64,000 nt of DNA from Rutpela maculata (lineage: Eukaryota; Arthropoda; Insecta; Coleoptera; Cerambycidae), in the NCBI GenBank assembly GCA_936432065.2, contig OW386285.2:365987249-366051248 (forward strand). The letters are read 5' to 3'. Below are positions 56,294 to 64,000 of the stretch, one piece after another. Both the position numbers and the translations under genes were made by a program. The first letter of the stretch is position 1. The number at the start of each line of letters is the position of its first letter. A model generated the notes under the pieces. That model was not told the DNA's origin, searched no databases, and was given only the letters and a program-made list of their open reading frames with translations.

Positions 56294-57165
56294 ATAAATA
56301 TAAATTAAAACAAACAATGTTACACTTTCCTTTATAATGTATTGATTTATGTAGATATATATTCTGATTTACTCTAAAGCACTTAGGCCAATATAGTTGA
56401 CATGAAACTTTGACACTCATTCACATGACAAAATGTTTCACTTTCATTGGATATCCCACAACGGCAGCTCTGGGATCTTGGACTATTAGAACAAACTATT
56501 TAAAACTTTATAAACATTACATTGAACTAGATTTTATTTTAAAGTACGGAAATCAGGCAGAAATTTTAACAATAGCTACGTAATATTTGTAAATCTTAAT
56601 ATCACGGACGGCGCCAGACTGGCCAGGCTGGGGGGGGCACGATTTTTTTTTTTTAGGTTTGTAGGGGGGGCACAGAAAGGACAAGGGTAGATAAGGGCCT
56701 TTTTCCGCCCATCGGCCATGTTGTATGTCATTATATTTTCCGAGTAGTTTATGTCTTGACGAGTAATAAAAAACTGTAATTTGGAATAGTAGATTATTCA
56801 GTGAGCGTATAATGATGGCTATTACTCGCGGGGATGATGTTTACGGCACGAGACAAAGGCGTGTCATAAATCATCCGAGTGTGTAATAGCCATTATACAC
56901 GAACTGAATACTATAATTTATCCACGACTATCGCATATTTTAACTGTTTTATTCGTTTAAAACTGAAAAAATAAAGTTCATTTACAGTAAAACGTTGACG
57001 TGTTAAACGTCAAACAAGAAAATATGCACGAAACCTTGGAAAAATGGATTCGCCGTTTCCTTATGAAAATTGCTAGTTCCTGATTTGTCAAAGGTGCGTT
57101 AGAATGAAAACAACTAGTTCCTGGTTGGTTAAATATGTGTTAGAATCAGATTATGTACATTATAC

Positions 57166-57629
57166 TGTAAAATGTTGCACCCCTTAAAATTTAAGGTTAT
57201 GTTACTAAAAAGTAGGCAGACTTCAACAGATCGAATGTCTGAATGAATGTAGTGTATTTGCACCTACTCGAAAAAGAACCTACCAGAAGATTCCAAAGTG
57301 ACATCTGGAATTCTCTAGAGAATGGTGGCGTCATCACAGAACAATCGAGATCTGTCATTTTTAGGTATAAAAGACCAACCGCATTCTCGGCGAGTAGTTC
57401 AGAAAGTTCAGAAGTTGAGAAAGTATAGAAAGTGAGGTTAAGAGTTCGAAGATAAACAAAGTAATAAACATTGTGATTTTTAGTCAGTAAAGTGTATTTA
57501 AATTAATAATAGTATTGTGAAGTATCCAGTAAACATTTAATAAAGTGTGTTAGTGGACATCTCTTGTTATAATTTTTGGAACCCACGGAATTTGCGAGGG
57601 TGGTTTCCTAAGGGTGGAAACACGTGACA
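57166..57629 (+). repeat. Left LTR of gypsy-type element
   Basis: It contains a TATA box 'tataaaag' at 57366-57373 and polyadenylation-type 'aataaa' sites near 57462 and 57540, so it carries promoter and terminator functions. The small frame 57243-57428 repeats at 60768-60953 and is LTR sequence, not a gene. Confidence 0.95.
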
Positions 57630-57648
57630 ATTGGTGTCAGAAGCGGAA
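57630..57648 (+). promoter_or_regulatory. Putative primer-binding site
   Basis: Directly after the left LTR stands 'attggtgtcagaagcgga'. TGGTGTCAGAAG would pair with a tRNA 3' end terminating ...CTTCTGACACCA. I do not name the tRNA. The following ~415 bp are an untranslated leader before gag. Confidence 0.6.
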
Positions 57649-58063
57649 TTTTATGACAAGAGGAGCTCTGAAGTTGTGCTGGAGTGTTCGAGAAGGATTC
57701 TCGAGGGTTAGTGCTAACACAGGACTAATTTACTGGACATTGTTCGAGGGTTGTTTTCGAACAGGAAAATAGTGTTTAAGTGCATTTTTGAGACATTGTA
57801 GAACATTTTATTAGGACATTAGTGTGATAATTAAATCCTTTGAACTGAGAAGTGATAGAGACACTGAAAAAGACTCATTTAGTGCGTGAAAATTTCTAGA
57901 ACTTTTCTATTTGGACATTAGTGGAGATTATTAAATTCTCTGAACTGGATAGTGACAAAAGACTCTGGATAAGACTTTTTCGTGCTATTTCGAGATTTGT
58001 CTAGAAAGTTCCATTACCGATATTGACGTGACAGTTAAATTTATTTTATTTTAATTTCATCGT

Positions 58064-60247
58064 ATGCCCGTAACAACAAGAAGTATGGCATCCGATAAAC
58101 AAATACAGGACTTATTCGAACAATTCCAAAAAATGATGGCGCAGCAACGGCAGGAAGACAAAGAAGAACAGGAGAAAAAACGTCAGGATGAAGAAAGAAG
58201 ACGCCAGGAAGAAAAGGAAGAGCAAGAAAAACGACGTCAGGATGAAGAAAGAAGACGTCAGAAAGAAAAAGAAGAACAAGAAAGACGACGTCAAGAGGAG
58301 AAAGAGGAACAAGAAAGACGCCAAGAAGAATTAAGGAAAATTCTGAATGAACAAATGAAAATACAGCAGGACGCTATCATTTCTGCCAACGAAGGATTAA
58401 AGAGTGAAGTCAAAGAAGAGATAAACAAGGTAGAAGAAAAAGTAGGTGTAGTTGAGACCGAAGTCAGTCAGATCAAAGGAAAGATGAGTGAGTTCGAAGG
58501 AGAAGTGGAGCGACTTAAACGACAGTTGAGAGATAGAGGAAGCCAGCAGGTGGTATCTTCAGGTCACCGGTTAAAACCTCCCTCCTTTGACGGCCAAAGC
58601 TCATGGACAACGTACAAGAGGCAGTTTGAGGCAGCAGCGTGTGCGAACAACTGGGATAACGAGGAAAAGGCCATGGCATTAGTTCTGGCGTTAAGGGGCC
58701 AGGCCTCAGAATTACTTCAGACTATCCCGGTGGAGAAACAAAGGGACTTTAAAGTCTTGGAAGCTGCATTAGACTTGAGGTATGGCGATCAACACCTTGC
58801 CCAATTATACCAGACTCAGCTGAAATCCCGGATGCAAAAAGCTGGGGAAAGTTTACAAGAATTTGAAGCTGCGATAGAGAGACTGGCACACCTGGCGTAT
58901 CCGAGTGCACCTAAAGAATTCCAGGAACAATTAGCCGTGGAGGCCTTTTTAGATGGTATAAGGGACGAAGAGGTCAGGCGAGTTCTGAGGCTGACGAGAC
59001 ACCAAAGTAGTAGCGAAGCTTTGGTGCGTGCACTCGAAGTAGAAGCCGCTTACAGGGATACTCCAAGGAGAGTGCGAGCTGTGACTCTTGAAGAATCGCA
59101 ACCAGAAATGAACCAGAACCTCTTGCTGACTGAGATGCAGAAAATATTCACCAAATTATGCGATAAATTGGATGGCCTCGGAAATCAGGAAAAACAACAA
59201 AATAAAGGAAAGCCGAGCGGAGGTATTAAATGTTTCAACTGCGGCAAGATGGGACATATGAAACGAGACTGTCGACAGCAGAACTCGGAGAGTCGAGTGA
59301 ATGCTGTGAATGTTGAAGAGAAGCAGGAAAACAGTACCAGGGGGGTTGTTCTGGCTAGGGAATGCAGTGCCCCCAGAGAAATTAAGATTTCCCAGCTTCG
59401 AAGAATCGCAAGCAGTCTGTTGTTGCATGGATATGTGAACGGAAGAAAATGTTTGTTTACCATCGACACAGGTACTACGTCATCAATAGTACGGCCAGGA
59501 TTTATATCGGGCATAAAGATTACCAAGAGGCAAAATGAAGAAGTGATCGTCCGGACAGCTATGGGGAACAGGGCTACGGTTCATGGAGAAGTAGACCTGG
59601 GTTTGCAGATTGGGCATTTGAGGTTCGACCACAGGGTCATCGTGGCTGACATCACGGATGACTTCATTTTGGGGCTAGACATCATGGAACAGTATGGATT
59701 TATTGTTGACGTAGGAAAGCGAGTCCTAAGGATTGGAAACGAACAATTTATTCTGTCAAAAGAGAACGACCAATGCGAGAAAACCAGGCTGTTGACAACG
59801 CAGGCAGGCAAAACTCCTGCATTATCCAGAAAACCAGGCAAGGAAGATTGCAAGCGCTACCCTCAGGTGGGAAAATTGCCGAACATGGTTGAAGTCAACA
59901 TTGTCAAGGTCGATCTTCCAGACAATTGGACAAAGAACACTCTGAGGCAAGAGCAATTGCGCGATGTAGAAATCGGACCCATGTTGAGAGCAAAAGAAGA
60001 GGGAACGCTTCCAGCATGGAAGGATGTTTCCAACAAAGCAGTGGGGCTGAAGGCTTTATGGTCACAATGGGATTCACTTATGGTCATAGATGGGCTTTTG
60101 AGGAGAGCATGGGAAAGCCCAGATGGGAAGCAGGTTGCCATGCGTCTAGTGATTCCCAGGTGTCGTGTACCAGAAGTACTCCAGGAAACACATAATGAAA
60201 CGTCCAGCAGACACTTCGGCATAAACAAGACATTGAGTAGAGCATGA
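58064..60247 (+). CDS. Gypsy Gag-protease fused to integrase zinc-binding segment
   Basis: 727 codons. Residues ~12-160 are a highly charged coiled coil of E/K/Q/R repeats. Residues ~165-345 are the retrotransposon gag core (GQSSWTTYKRQFEAAA, LAYPSAPKEFQEQLAVEAFL). Residues 390-403 are a CCHC knuckle, CFNCGKMGHMKRDC. The aspartic protease has DTG at 468-470 and ILGLD at 535-539. Around residues 590-610 the frame passes straight into pol sequence that normally follows RNase H (LRQEQLRDVEIGPMLRAKEE, then the HH half of the integrase HHCC finger), so RT and RNase H are lost without loss of frame. The TGA at 60245-60247 ends it inside the HHCC finger. Confidence 0.9.
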   Translation: MPVTTRSMASDKQIQDLFEQFQKMMAQQRQEDKEEQEKKRQDEERRRQEEKEEQEKRRQDEERRRQKEKEEQERRRQEEKEEQERRQEELRKILNEQMKIQQDAIISANEGLKSEVKEEINKVEEKVGVVETEVSQIKGKMSEFEGEVERLKRQLRDRGSQQVVSSGHRLKPPSFDGQSSWTTYKRQFEAAACANNWDNEEKAMALVLALRGQASELLQTIPVEKQRDFKVLEAALDLRYGDQHLAQLYQTQLKSRMQKAGESLQEFEAAIERLAHLAYPSAPKEFQEQLAVEAFLDGIRDEEVRRVLRLTRHQSSSEALVRALEVEAAYRDTPRRVRAVTLEESQPEMNQNLLLTEMQKIFTKLCDKLDGLGNQEKQQNKGKPSGGIKCFNCGKMGHMKRDCRQQNSESRVNAVNVEEKQENSTRGVVLARECSAPREIKISQLRRIASSLLLHGYVNGRKCLFTIDTGTTSSIVRPGFISGIKITKRQNEEVIVRTAMGNRATVHGEVDLGLQIGHLRFDHRVIVADITDDFILGLDIMEQYGFIVDVGKRVLRIGNEQFILSKENDQCEKTRLLTTQAGKTPALSRKPGKEDCKRYPQVGKLPNMVEVNIVKVDLPDNWTKNTLRQEQLRDVEIGPMLRAKEEGTLPAWKDVSNKAVGLKALWSQWDSLMVIDGLLRRAWESPDGKQVAMRLVIPRCRVPEVLQETHNETSSRHFGINKTLSRA

Positions 60248-60679
60248 GAACAGTTCTATTGGGTTAATAGTCGCCAGGATGTGGAGGCCTGGTGTCACAA
60301 GTGTAAAAATTGTGCTGCCCGTGGAGAACCATTTTCGATGAGCAACTACAGAAATGGAAGCCGAGAACAGCCGAAGAATGATCGAGAGCAGATGAACAGA
60401 ACTAGTAACCGCTTGAAGGCTCGTTATGATCAGAATGCCAGTACAGGGGGATTCAAGGTGGGGGATCTGGTTTGGCTGTACAACCCACAGCGGAAGGAAT
60501 GGAGATCCCCGAAATTTCAACCTCCTTGGGATGGACCGTATACTGTTATTACCCGAATTAATGATGTCGTCTATCGTATTCAACGAAACAAAAAGTCCAA
60601 GATGAAGATCGTACACTTGGATAGACTGGCGAAGTATGTGAAAGAGACTGAATTGCCTGACCGGGACGTTCAGGCTTAA
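60248..60679 (+). pseudogene. Integrase remnant: CC half of zinc finger joined to C-terminal domain
   Basis: It is in the same frame as the preceding ORF after the TGA. EQFYWVNSRQDVEAW and CHKCKNCAARG complete the HHCC finger. Near 60335-60360 the sequence jumps to the region after the catalytic core (REQMNRTSNRLKARYDQNAS) and the C-terminal domain GDLVWLYNPQRKEWRSPKF, GPYTVITRINDVVYRIQ, VHLDRLAKY. The DDE core is absent, so no integrase activity is expected. The frame stays open to TAA at 60677-60679. Confidence 0.85.
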
Positions 60680-60690
60680 GGAGGGGGCAG
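60678..60690 (+). promoter_or_regulatory. Polypurine tract
   Basis: 'aaggagggggcag' lies immediately before the right LTR, where plus-strand DNA synthesis of an LTR element is primed. Confidence 0.75.
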
Positions 60691-61154
60691 TGTAAAATGT
60701 TGCACCCCTTAAAATTTAAGGTTATGTTACTAAAAAGTAGGCAGACTTCAACAGATCGAATGTCTGAATGAATGTAGTGTATTTGCACCTACTCGAAAAA
60801 GAACCTACCAGAAGATTCCAAAGTGACATCTGGAATTCTCTAGAGAATGGTGGCGTCATCACAGAACAATCGAGATCTGTCATTTTTAGGTATAAAAGAC
60901 CAACCGCATTCTCGGCGAGTAGTTCAGAAAGTTCAGAAGTTGAGAAAGTATAGAAAGTGAGGTTAAGAGTTCGAAGATAAACAAAGTAATAAACATTGTG
61001 ATTTTTAGTCAGTAAAGTGTATTTAAATTAATAATAGTATTGTGAAGTATGCAGTAAACATTTAATAAAGTGTGTTAGTGGACATCTCTTGTTATAATTT
61101 TTGGAACCCACGGAATTTGCGAGGGTGGTTTCCTAAGGGTGGAAACACGTGACA
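60691..61154 (+). repeat. Right LTR of gypsy-type element
   Basis: Matches the left LTR over 464 bp with one visible substitution. TATA box 'tataaaag' at 60891-60898. It is followed by target duplication 'atac' and then hAT-element sequence. Confidence 0.95.
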
Positions 61155-61805
61155 ATACGTTTGGTTGGAATAATGACTATCATTATTTGACAATTGTTAA
61201 ATGTAGAATGCAATGATTATACGATGGTCGTGGATAAACATATTCTTATTCAATACATACCACAATATGTGGTTTTGAGCGCTGACATGTTTAAATTCGC
61301 ACGCAACGTCGACACTACTACGATTCCCGCGGAAATGATTTTGTTTTTTATACATTGAAGAGCTTGATGAAACAATATAAATTGACCATTATTTAAAAGC
61401 TTAAATGCTCAACAATGAAATGAGGTATACTTTATCTTGTTTCATCGAGCGCATCTAACTGAAATATACATTAAAAGTTCGGAAAAAGGTAAAAAATTAC
61501 AAAAAAACTGCAAACATGCCCACTTTGAAATGATATTACTATGACCTACCGTTGTTTTTCAAATGTAAAACATATAGAAACATAAAGATCATATGTTCAA
61601 CTATAAATAAATAACGCTTAATGACTTTAAGTAGAACTTTTCTTTTTTATGAAATTAGTGGGCGAAAATTATATAGCTTATCTACCCTTGTCCTTTATAT
61701 ATTGTATAGTAGGACAGGAAATAGGAATTAGGGGGCACAGTTCGTTTTAGGGAGGGCACGTGCCTCTGCAGCCCCCCCCCCCTTGACGCCGTCCCTGCTT
61801 AACAT

Positions 61806-62911
61806 AGATATATTTTTCTGGTTAGGTGTGACGTCACGTGCACGTCTTCAGTTGTTTTTTATATTTCATCGTCGAACAGGAACGGCAACGTCAAGTTTAT
61901 AAATTGAGTGTATGAGTGGTGAATGGTTAGTTCAAAATGTTTTATAAATCTCTAACTATTTACGCTCTACAGATATTTGGTATTAAAAGTTATTTTTGTT
62001 AAAATGAAGAATAGAATATTACATAATATGCATTTTGAGGAGGAAAGAGAGGATCACTGCAAAAAAGTTAAAAAAAAAATTATGGGTGCACAGGGTTTTC
62101 TAAAATGTCTCGATAAGGGTGCATTTTCTAAAGATAAAAAAAGTATCCCTTTTTTGTTTAAAAATAGAGTTTAAATAAAAAGTTTGCTATGAGATTATAA
62201 ATGAACGAAATACAAAAAAGTTATGATGGATTCTGTTAAACCAAGATAGCTTACGTAGCGCCCTCTATGTGATACACCAAAAATGATAGCTTATTCGATT
62301 TTTTCATGTCAAAAAATCTAATTGTACCCACTTTTGTTTATGTGTGAAAAAATAACTGAAATATAACAAACTTACTGAATTATTTTTATAAGTTTAACAC
62401 CCTGTATCTCAGTAAGTATGAAGCAAAAAATTAATGTTTTTCGCTATAGAATCTGTAGTTAAATATTACCCATTCCTTATGAACCACCCTGTATAGTTAT
62501 TAAAACTGAGTAAAATAAATTCGTTTTTTCAGTAAATTTTATTTATAAAAATATAGTGAAGTATGTAATTTATTCCTATACATATTATCACTATTTAGCA
62601 TTTTGATCTTTTTAGAAATTATAAAAATTATTTGACTCTCTAAATTTACTGTTCTGTTGGATAACCATCTGGATAACATCTGCCTATACCTGGTTTGATG
62701 CAGTCTAAATATCATTATTTAATACATTTTTCTTAAAAGTAGAGTGAAAACTTTAATGTCATTAATTTTCAAATATCACATAATGTCACTTTCATTGTCA
62801 TTTTGAAATTTCACATCATTATCAATCCCATTTTTAATCATTTCTAAATACGCTGTCTTTTTAATAAACTTCAGTGGCTGCTTTCGTTAATTATGATAAA
62901 AATTTTTTCAG
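61806..62911. other. Remainder of the long intron
   Basis: No gene. 'gaacggcaacgtcaagttta' then 'taaattgagt' (61878-61907) is an approximate inverse of 54733-54772, hinting at another outer inverted pair around the nested elements. 'caccctgtatctcag' (62398) and 'accaccctgtatag' (62483) resemble ends of dispersed insect repeats. Confidence 0.4.
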
Positions 62912-63542
62912 GAAATACAAATATAGAGTTATGCACTGAAGATAAAGCCTCACAACTCTCATGGTCAAGTGTTACAGAGGATCGCCTAGAATGCACTGCA
63001 TGGGATGCAGAATACATTCAACACTGGTTAAGGCTAGATGAAACCCGATCTGCACTGCAGCAACAACACAGAGACATGTTAGAACTTGAATATGACCGTG
63101 CAGAACTGGAGGACTGGAGTTTAAGCCTGTCTAATGATGACTTGCGAGAACACTGGAAAAAAGTTGATGCGGCAACTCCTGGACAGATCTCCATTTCTAC
63201 TTTGCCGAGCATTCAAGAGAACAATACTTTGGAGTTAGAAGAAGATTCTAACGAATGCCTTTGGAATAATTCGAGTTACATGATGGATAAGGAGGGAAGG
63301 GAAATAGTAACGCTTCTAATGGATGGACCAAATGGAGAAAAACAATGGCCGTATGCTATATCTAGCATGGTTCACCAACAAATATCTCCAGAAAATAGTT
63401 GGTCGAGTGGAGGGTCTGATTGTTGCAATTCTCATGAGCCAGAAACTTGCTCGAAAAGGTCATCTGTTGCGCTTAGCGGTTCCAGTGATGATACCGGGGA
63501 GTTGCCTGCTATTGGAACTGATTTTACAAGAGACTTTTACAG
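62912..63542 (+). CDS. NCKAP5: NCKAP5-family gene, sixth visible exon
   Basis: Acceptor 'aattttttcag', donor 'gtatgt'; phase 1 in (G+GA makes Gly), phase 2 out. At 631 bp it is the largest exon. It encodes WDAEYIQHWLRLDETRSALQ, then a helical HRDMLELEYDRAELEDWSLS, DLREHWKKVDAATPGQIS, then an acidic and Ser-rich tail with SSDDTGELPAIGTDFTRDFY. The W-D-A-E-Y to E-D-W-S block is the most structured part here and looks conserved. It follows an 8.67-kb intron filled by nested transposons. Confidence 0.85.
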
Positions 63543-63975
63543 GTATGTGTGTGATTTAAAAATAATACTTTTTATTTCTGCTTACATAATTATTGAAAAA
63601 TATTATTTTGGGTATTCAACAGATAACTTTCACAGCAACCATCCATTCTTTCCATATACTGTTGATCCATGTCTAATCACATAAGTATATACCAACAAGG
63701 AATCTCCCCTACGAGATATCTTATCAGCTTCTTTCACACACTCAATATTTAGCATTCAATATGAAAAAACAAGAAAATAAGGTTGTCCCATCGAAAATGA
63801 AATAAATGTTTTCTGCTTGTATGATAATTTTTTGTTGATCACGTCTTAAGAGGGAGCAAGGTGATCAAATCAGAGGGGAGCAGGCGGCAATGAGCCAATG
63901 TTAAGAGTTTTAGCTAAAAACTTTCTTCAATAGAAGTGTAGTATTCATTTACTTACAAGAATATCTTTTTTTCAG

Positions 63976-64000
63976 TTTAATAACGTCAGCCCTTTGGCTA
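63976..64000 (+). CDS. NCKAP5: NCKAP5-family gene, start of the seventh visible exon
   Basis: Acceptor 'cttttttttcag'. Joined in phase 2 (AG+T makes Ser), it reads SLITSALWL and continues beyond the window. The short span is supported only by the acceptor and the kept frame. Confidence 0.6.

Larger units (their letters stand above)
57166..61154 (+). mobile_element. Gypsy-type LTR retrotransposon, internally deleted, 3989 bp
   Basis: Two 464-bp LTRs (57166-57629, 60691-61154) differ, by eye, at a single base ('gtatccag' against 'gtatgcag'). The target duplication is 'atac' (57162-57165 and 61155-61158). LTRs start TGT and end ACA. Inside are a primer-binding-type site, gag-protease, integrase pieces and a polypurine tract. 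The RT-RNase H region and integrase core are missing, so it needs a helper. One LTR mismatch implies a recent insertion. Confidence 0.95.
56603..61797. mobile_element. hAT-like element (~1.2 kb before insertion) split by the gypsy element
   Basis: It begins 'cacggacggcgccagac' and ends 'gacgccgtccctg', inverted. The flanks are 'cttaatat' (56595-56602) and 'cttaacat' (61798-61805), an 8-bp duplication with one difference. Inverted arms continue inward: 'acaagggtagataagggc' (56682) answers 'gcttatctacccttgtcc' (61676), and 'atttatccacgactatcg' (56917) answers 'gatggtcgtggataaa'. The left half contains another hairpin at 56798-56925. It is non-autonomous, since no transposase is seen once the gypsy insertion is removed. 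Confidence 0.75.

Noticed and set aside
57243..57428. Small + frame, repeated at 60768-60953
   Set aside because: It lies wholly inside the two LTRs and overlaps the LTR promoter; duplication follows from LTR identity, not from a gene.
58112..58324. Minus-strand open frame rich in L/F/S opposite the gypsy gag coiled coil
   Set aside because: It is the complement of the E/K/R-rich gag repeat and shows no independent coding character.
54733..61911. Possible large TIR pair ('tactcaatttacaaac' at 54733 against 'taaattgagtg' near 61900)
   Set aside because: The match is about 35 bp with several mismatches and no target duplication was seen; kept only as a note in the intron entry.
1..64000. CRISPR arrays, rRNA genes, bacterial operons
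   Set aside because: No regularly spaced identical short repeats with unique spacers, no rRNA-like conserved blocks, and the coding sequence is spliced.

Overview
The window is AT-rich eukaryotic, almost certainly insect, nuclear DNA. The evidence is spliced coding exons with GT-AG borders plus a dense, nested collection of transposable elements of types common in insects: Penelope-like, gypsy, copia, several LINE lineages, a Helitron, hAT- and mariner-like elements, and many foldback repeats. A beetle or another insect with a large genome is plausible, but I cannot fix the order. There are no prokaryotic features, no CRISPR array, no rRNA gene and no convincing functional tRNA gene.

The only host gene I can support is on the + strand at the right end. 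Seven exons (47291-47512, 49567-49930, 51500-51712, 52413-52680, 54031-54245, 62912-63542, 63976-64000+) join in one reading frame with compatible phases and good splice sites. The first two encode a coiled coil with the segment QYERCLDDVANQVVRALL followed by LREE, which I recognise as the conserved N-terminal block of the NCKAP5/NCKAP5L (Nck-associated protein 5) family. Both ends of the gene lie outside the window or were not found. Its introns hold a foldback element (48791-49495), a minus-strand LINE starting about 12 bp after a 5' splice site (49942-51185), a TIR element with a tRNA-like core (53150-53867), a small foldback (55976-56293), and a hAT-like element (56603-61797) split by a young gypsy-type LTR retrotransposon (57166-61154).

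Region 1-47 kb is gene-poor and made of repeats. 1-9.8 kb: a foldback, a ~140-bp tandem array interrupted by a foldback, and a ~0.7-kb repeat (called R2 here) split by a TIR element. 9.8-19.1 kb: a dispersed repeat (called R1 here), a TIR element with fragments of a PIN-like plus Cys-rich CXC-like protein, and a mariner-superfamily transposase relic split by a 3.3-kb R1 copy that itself contains nested elements. 19.5-23.2 kb: a Penelope-like element with a long RT plus GIY-YIG frame joined to a second R2 copy. 23.7-30 kb: hairpin elements, an element with a 16-bp target duplication, a TIR element with motif arrays, and a Helitron. 31.7-36.9 kb: two LINE relics, a 76-bp minisatellite and foldbacks. 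37.6-39.9 kb: a near-perfect 2.27-kb palindrome carrying two mirror-image copies of the CXC-like coding fragment. 40.2-46.6 kb: a 119-bp hAT-like MITE with a perfect 8-bp target duplication, a 5'-truncated RNase H-bearing LINE with a 13-bp target duplication, and head-to-head copia fragments.

The items most worth following up are the two TIR/palindrome elements sharing the PIN-like/CXC-like protein fragments, the gypsy element that lost RT-RNase H and the integrase core while keeping one frame, and the nested insertions whose empty sites can be read from other copies inside this window. Coordinates of repeat edges were read by eye and may be off by a few bases.
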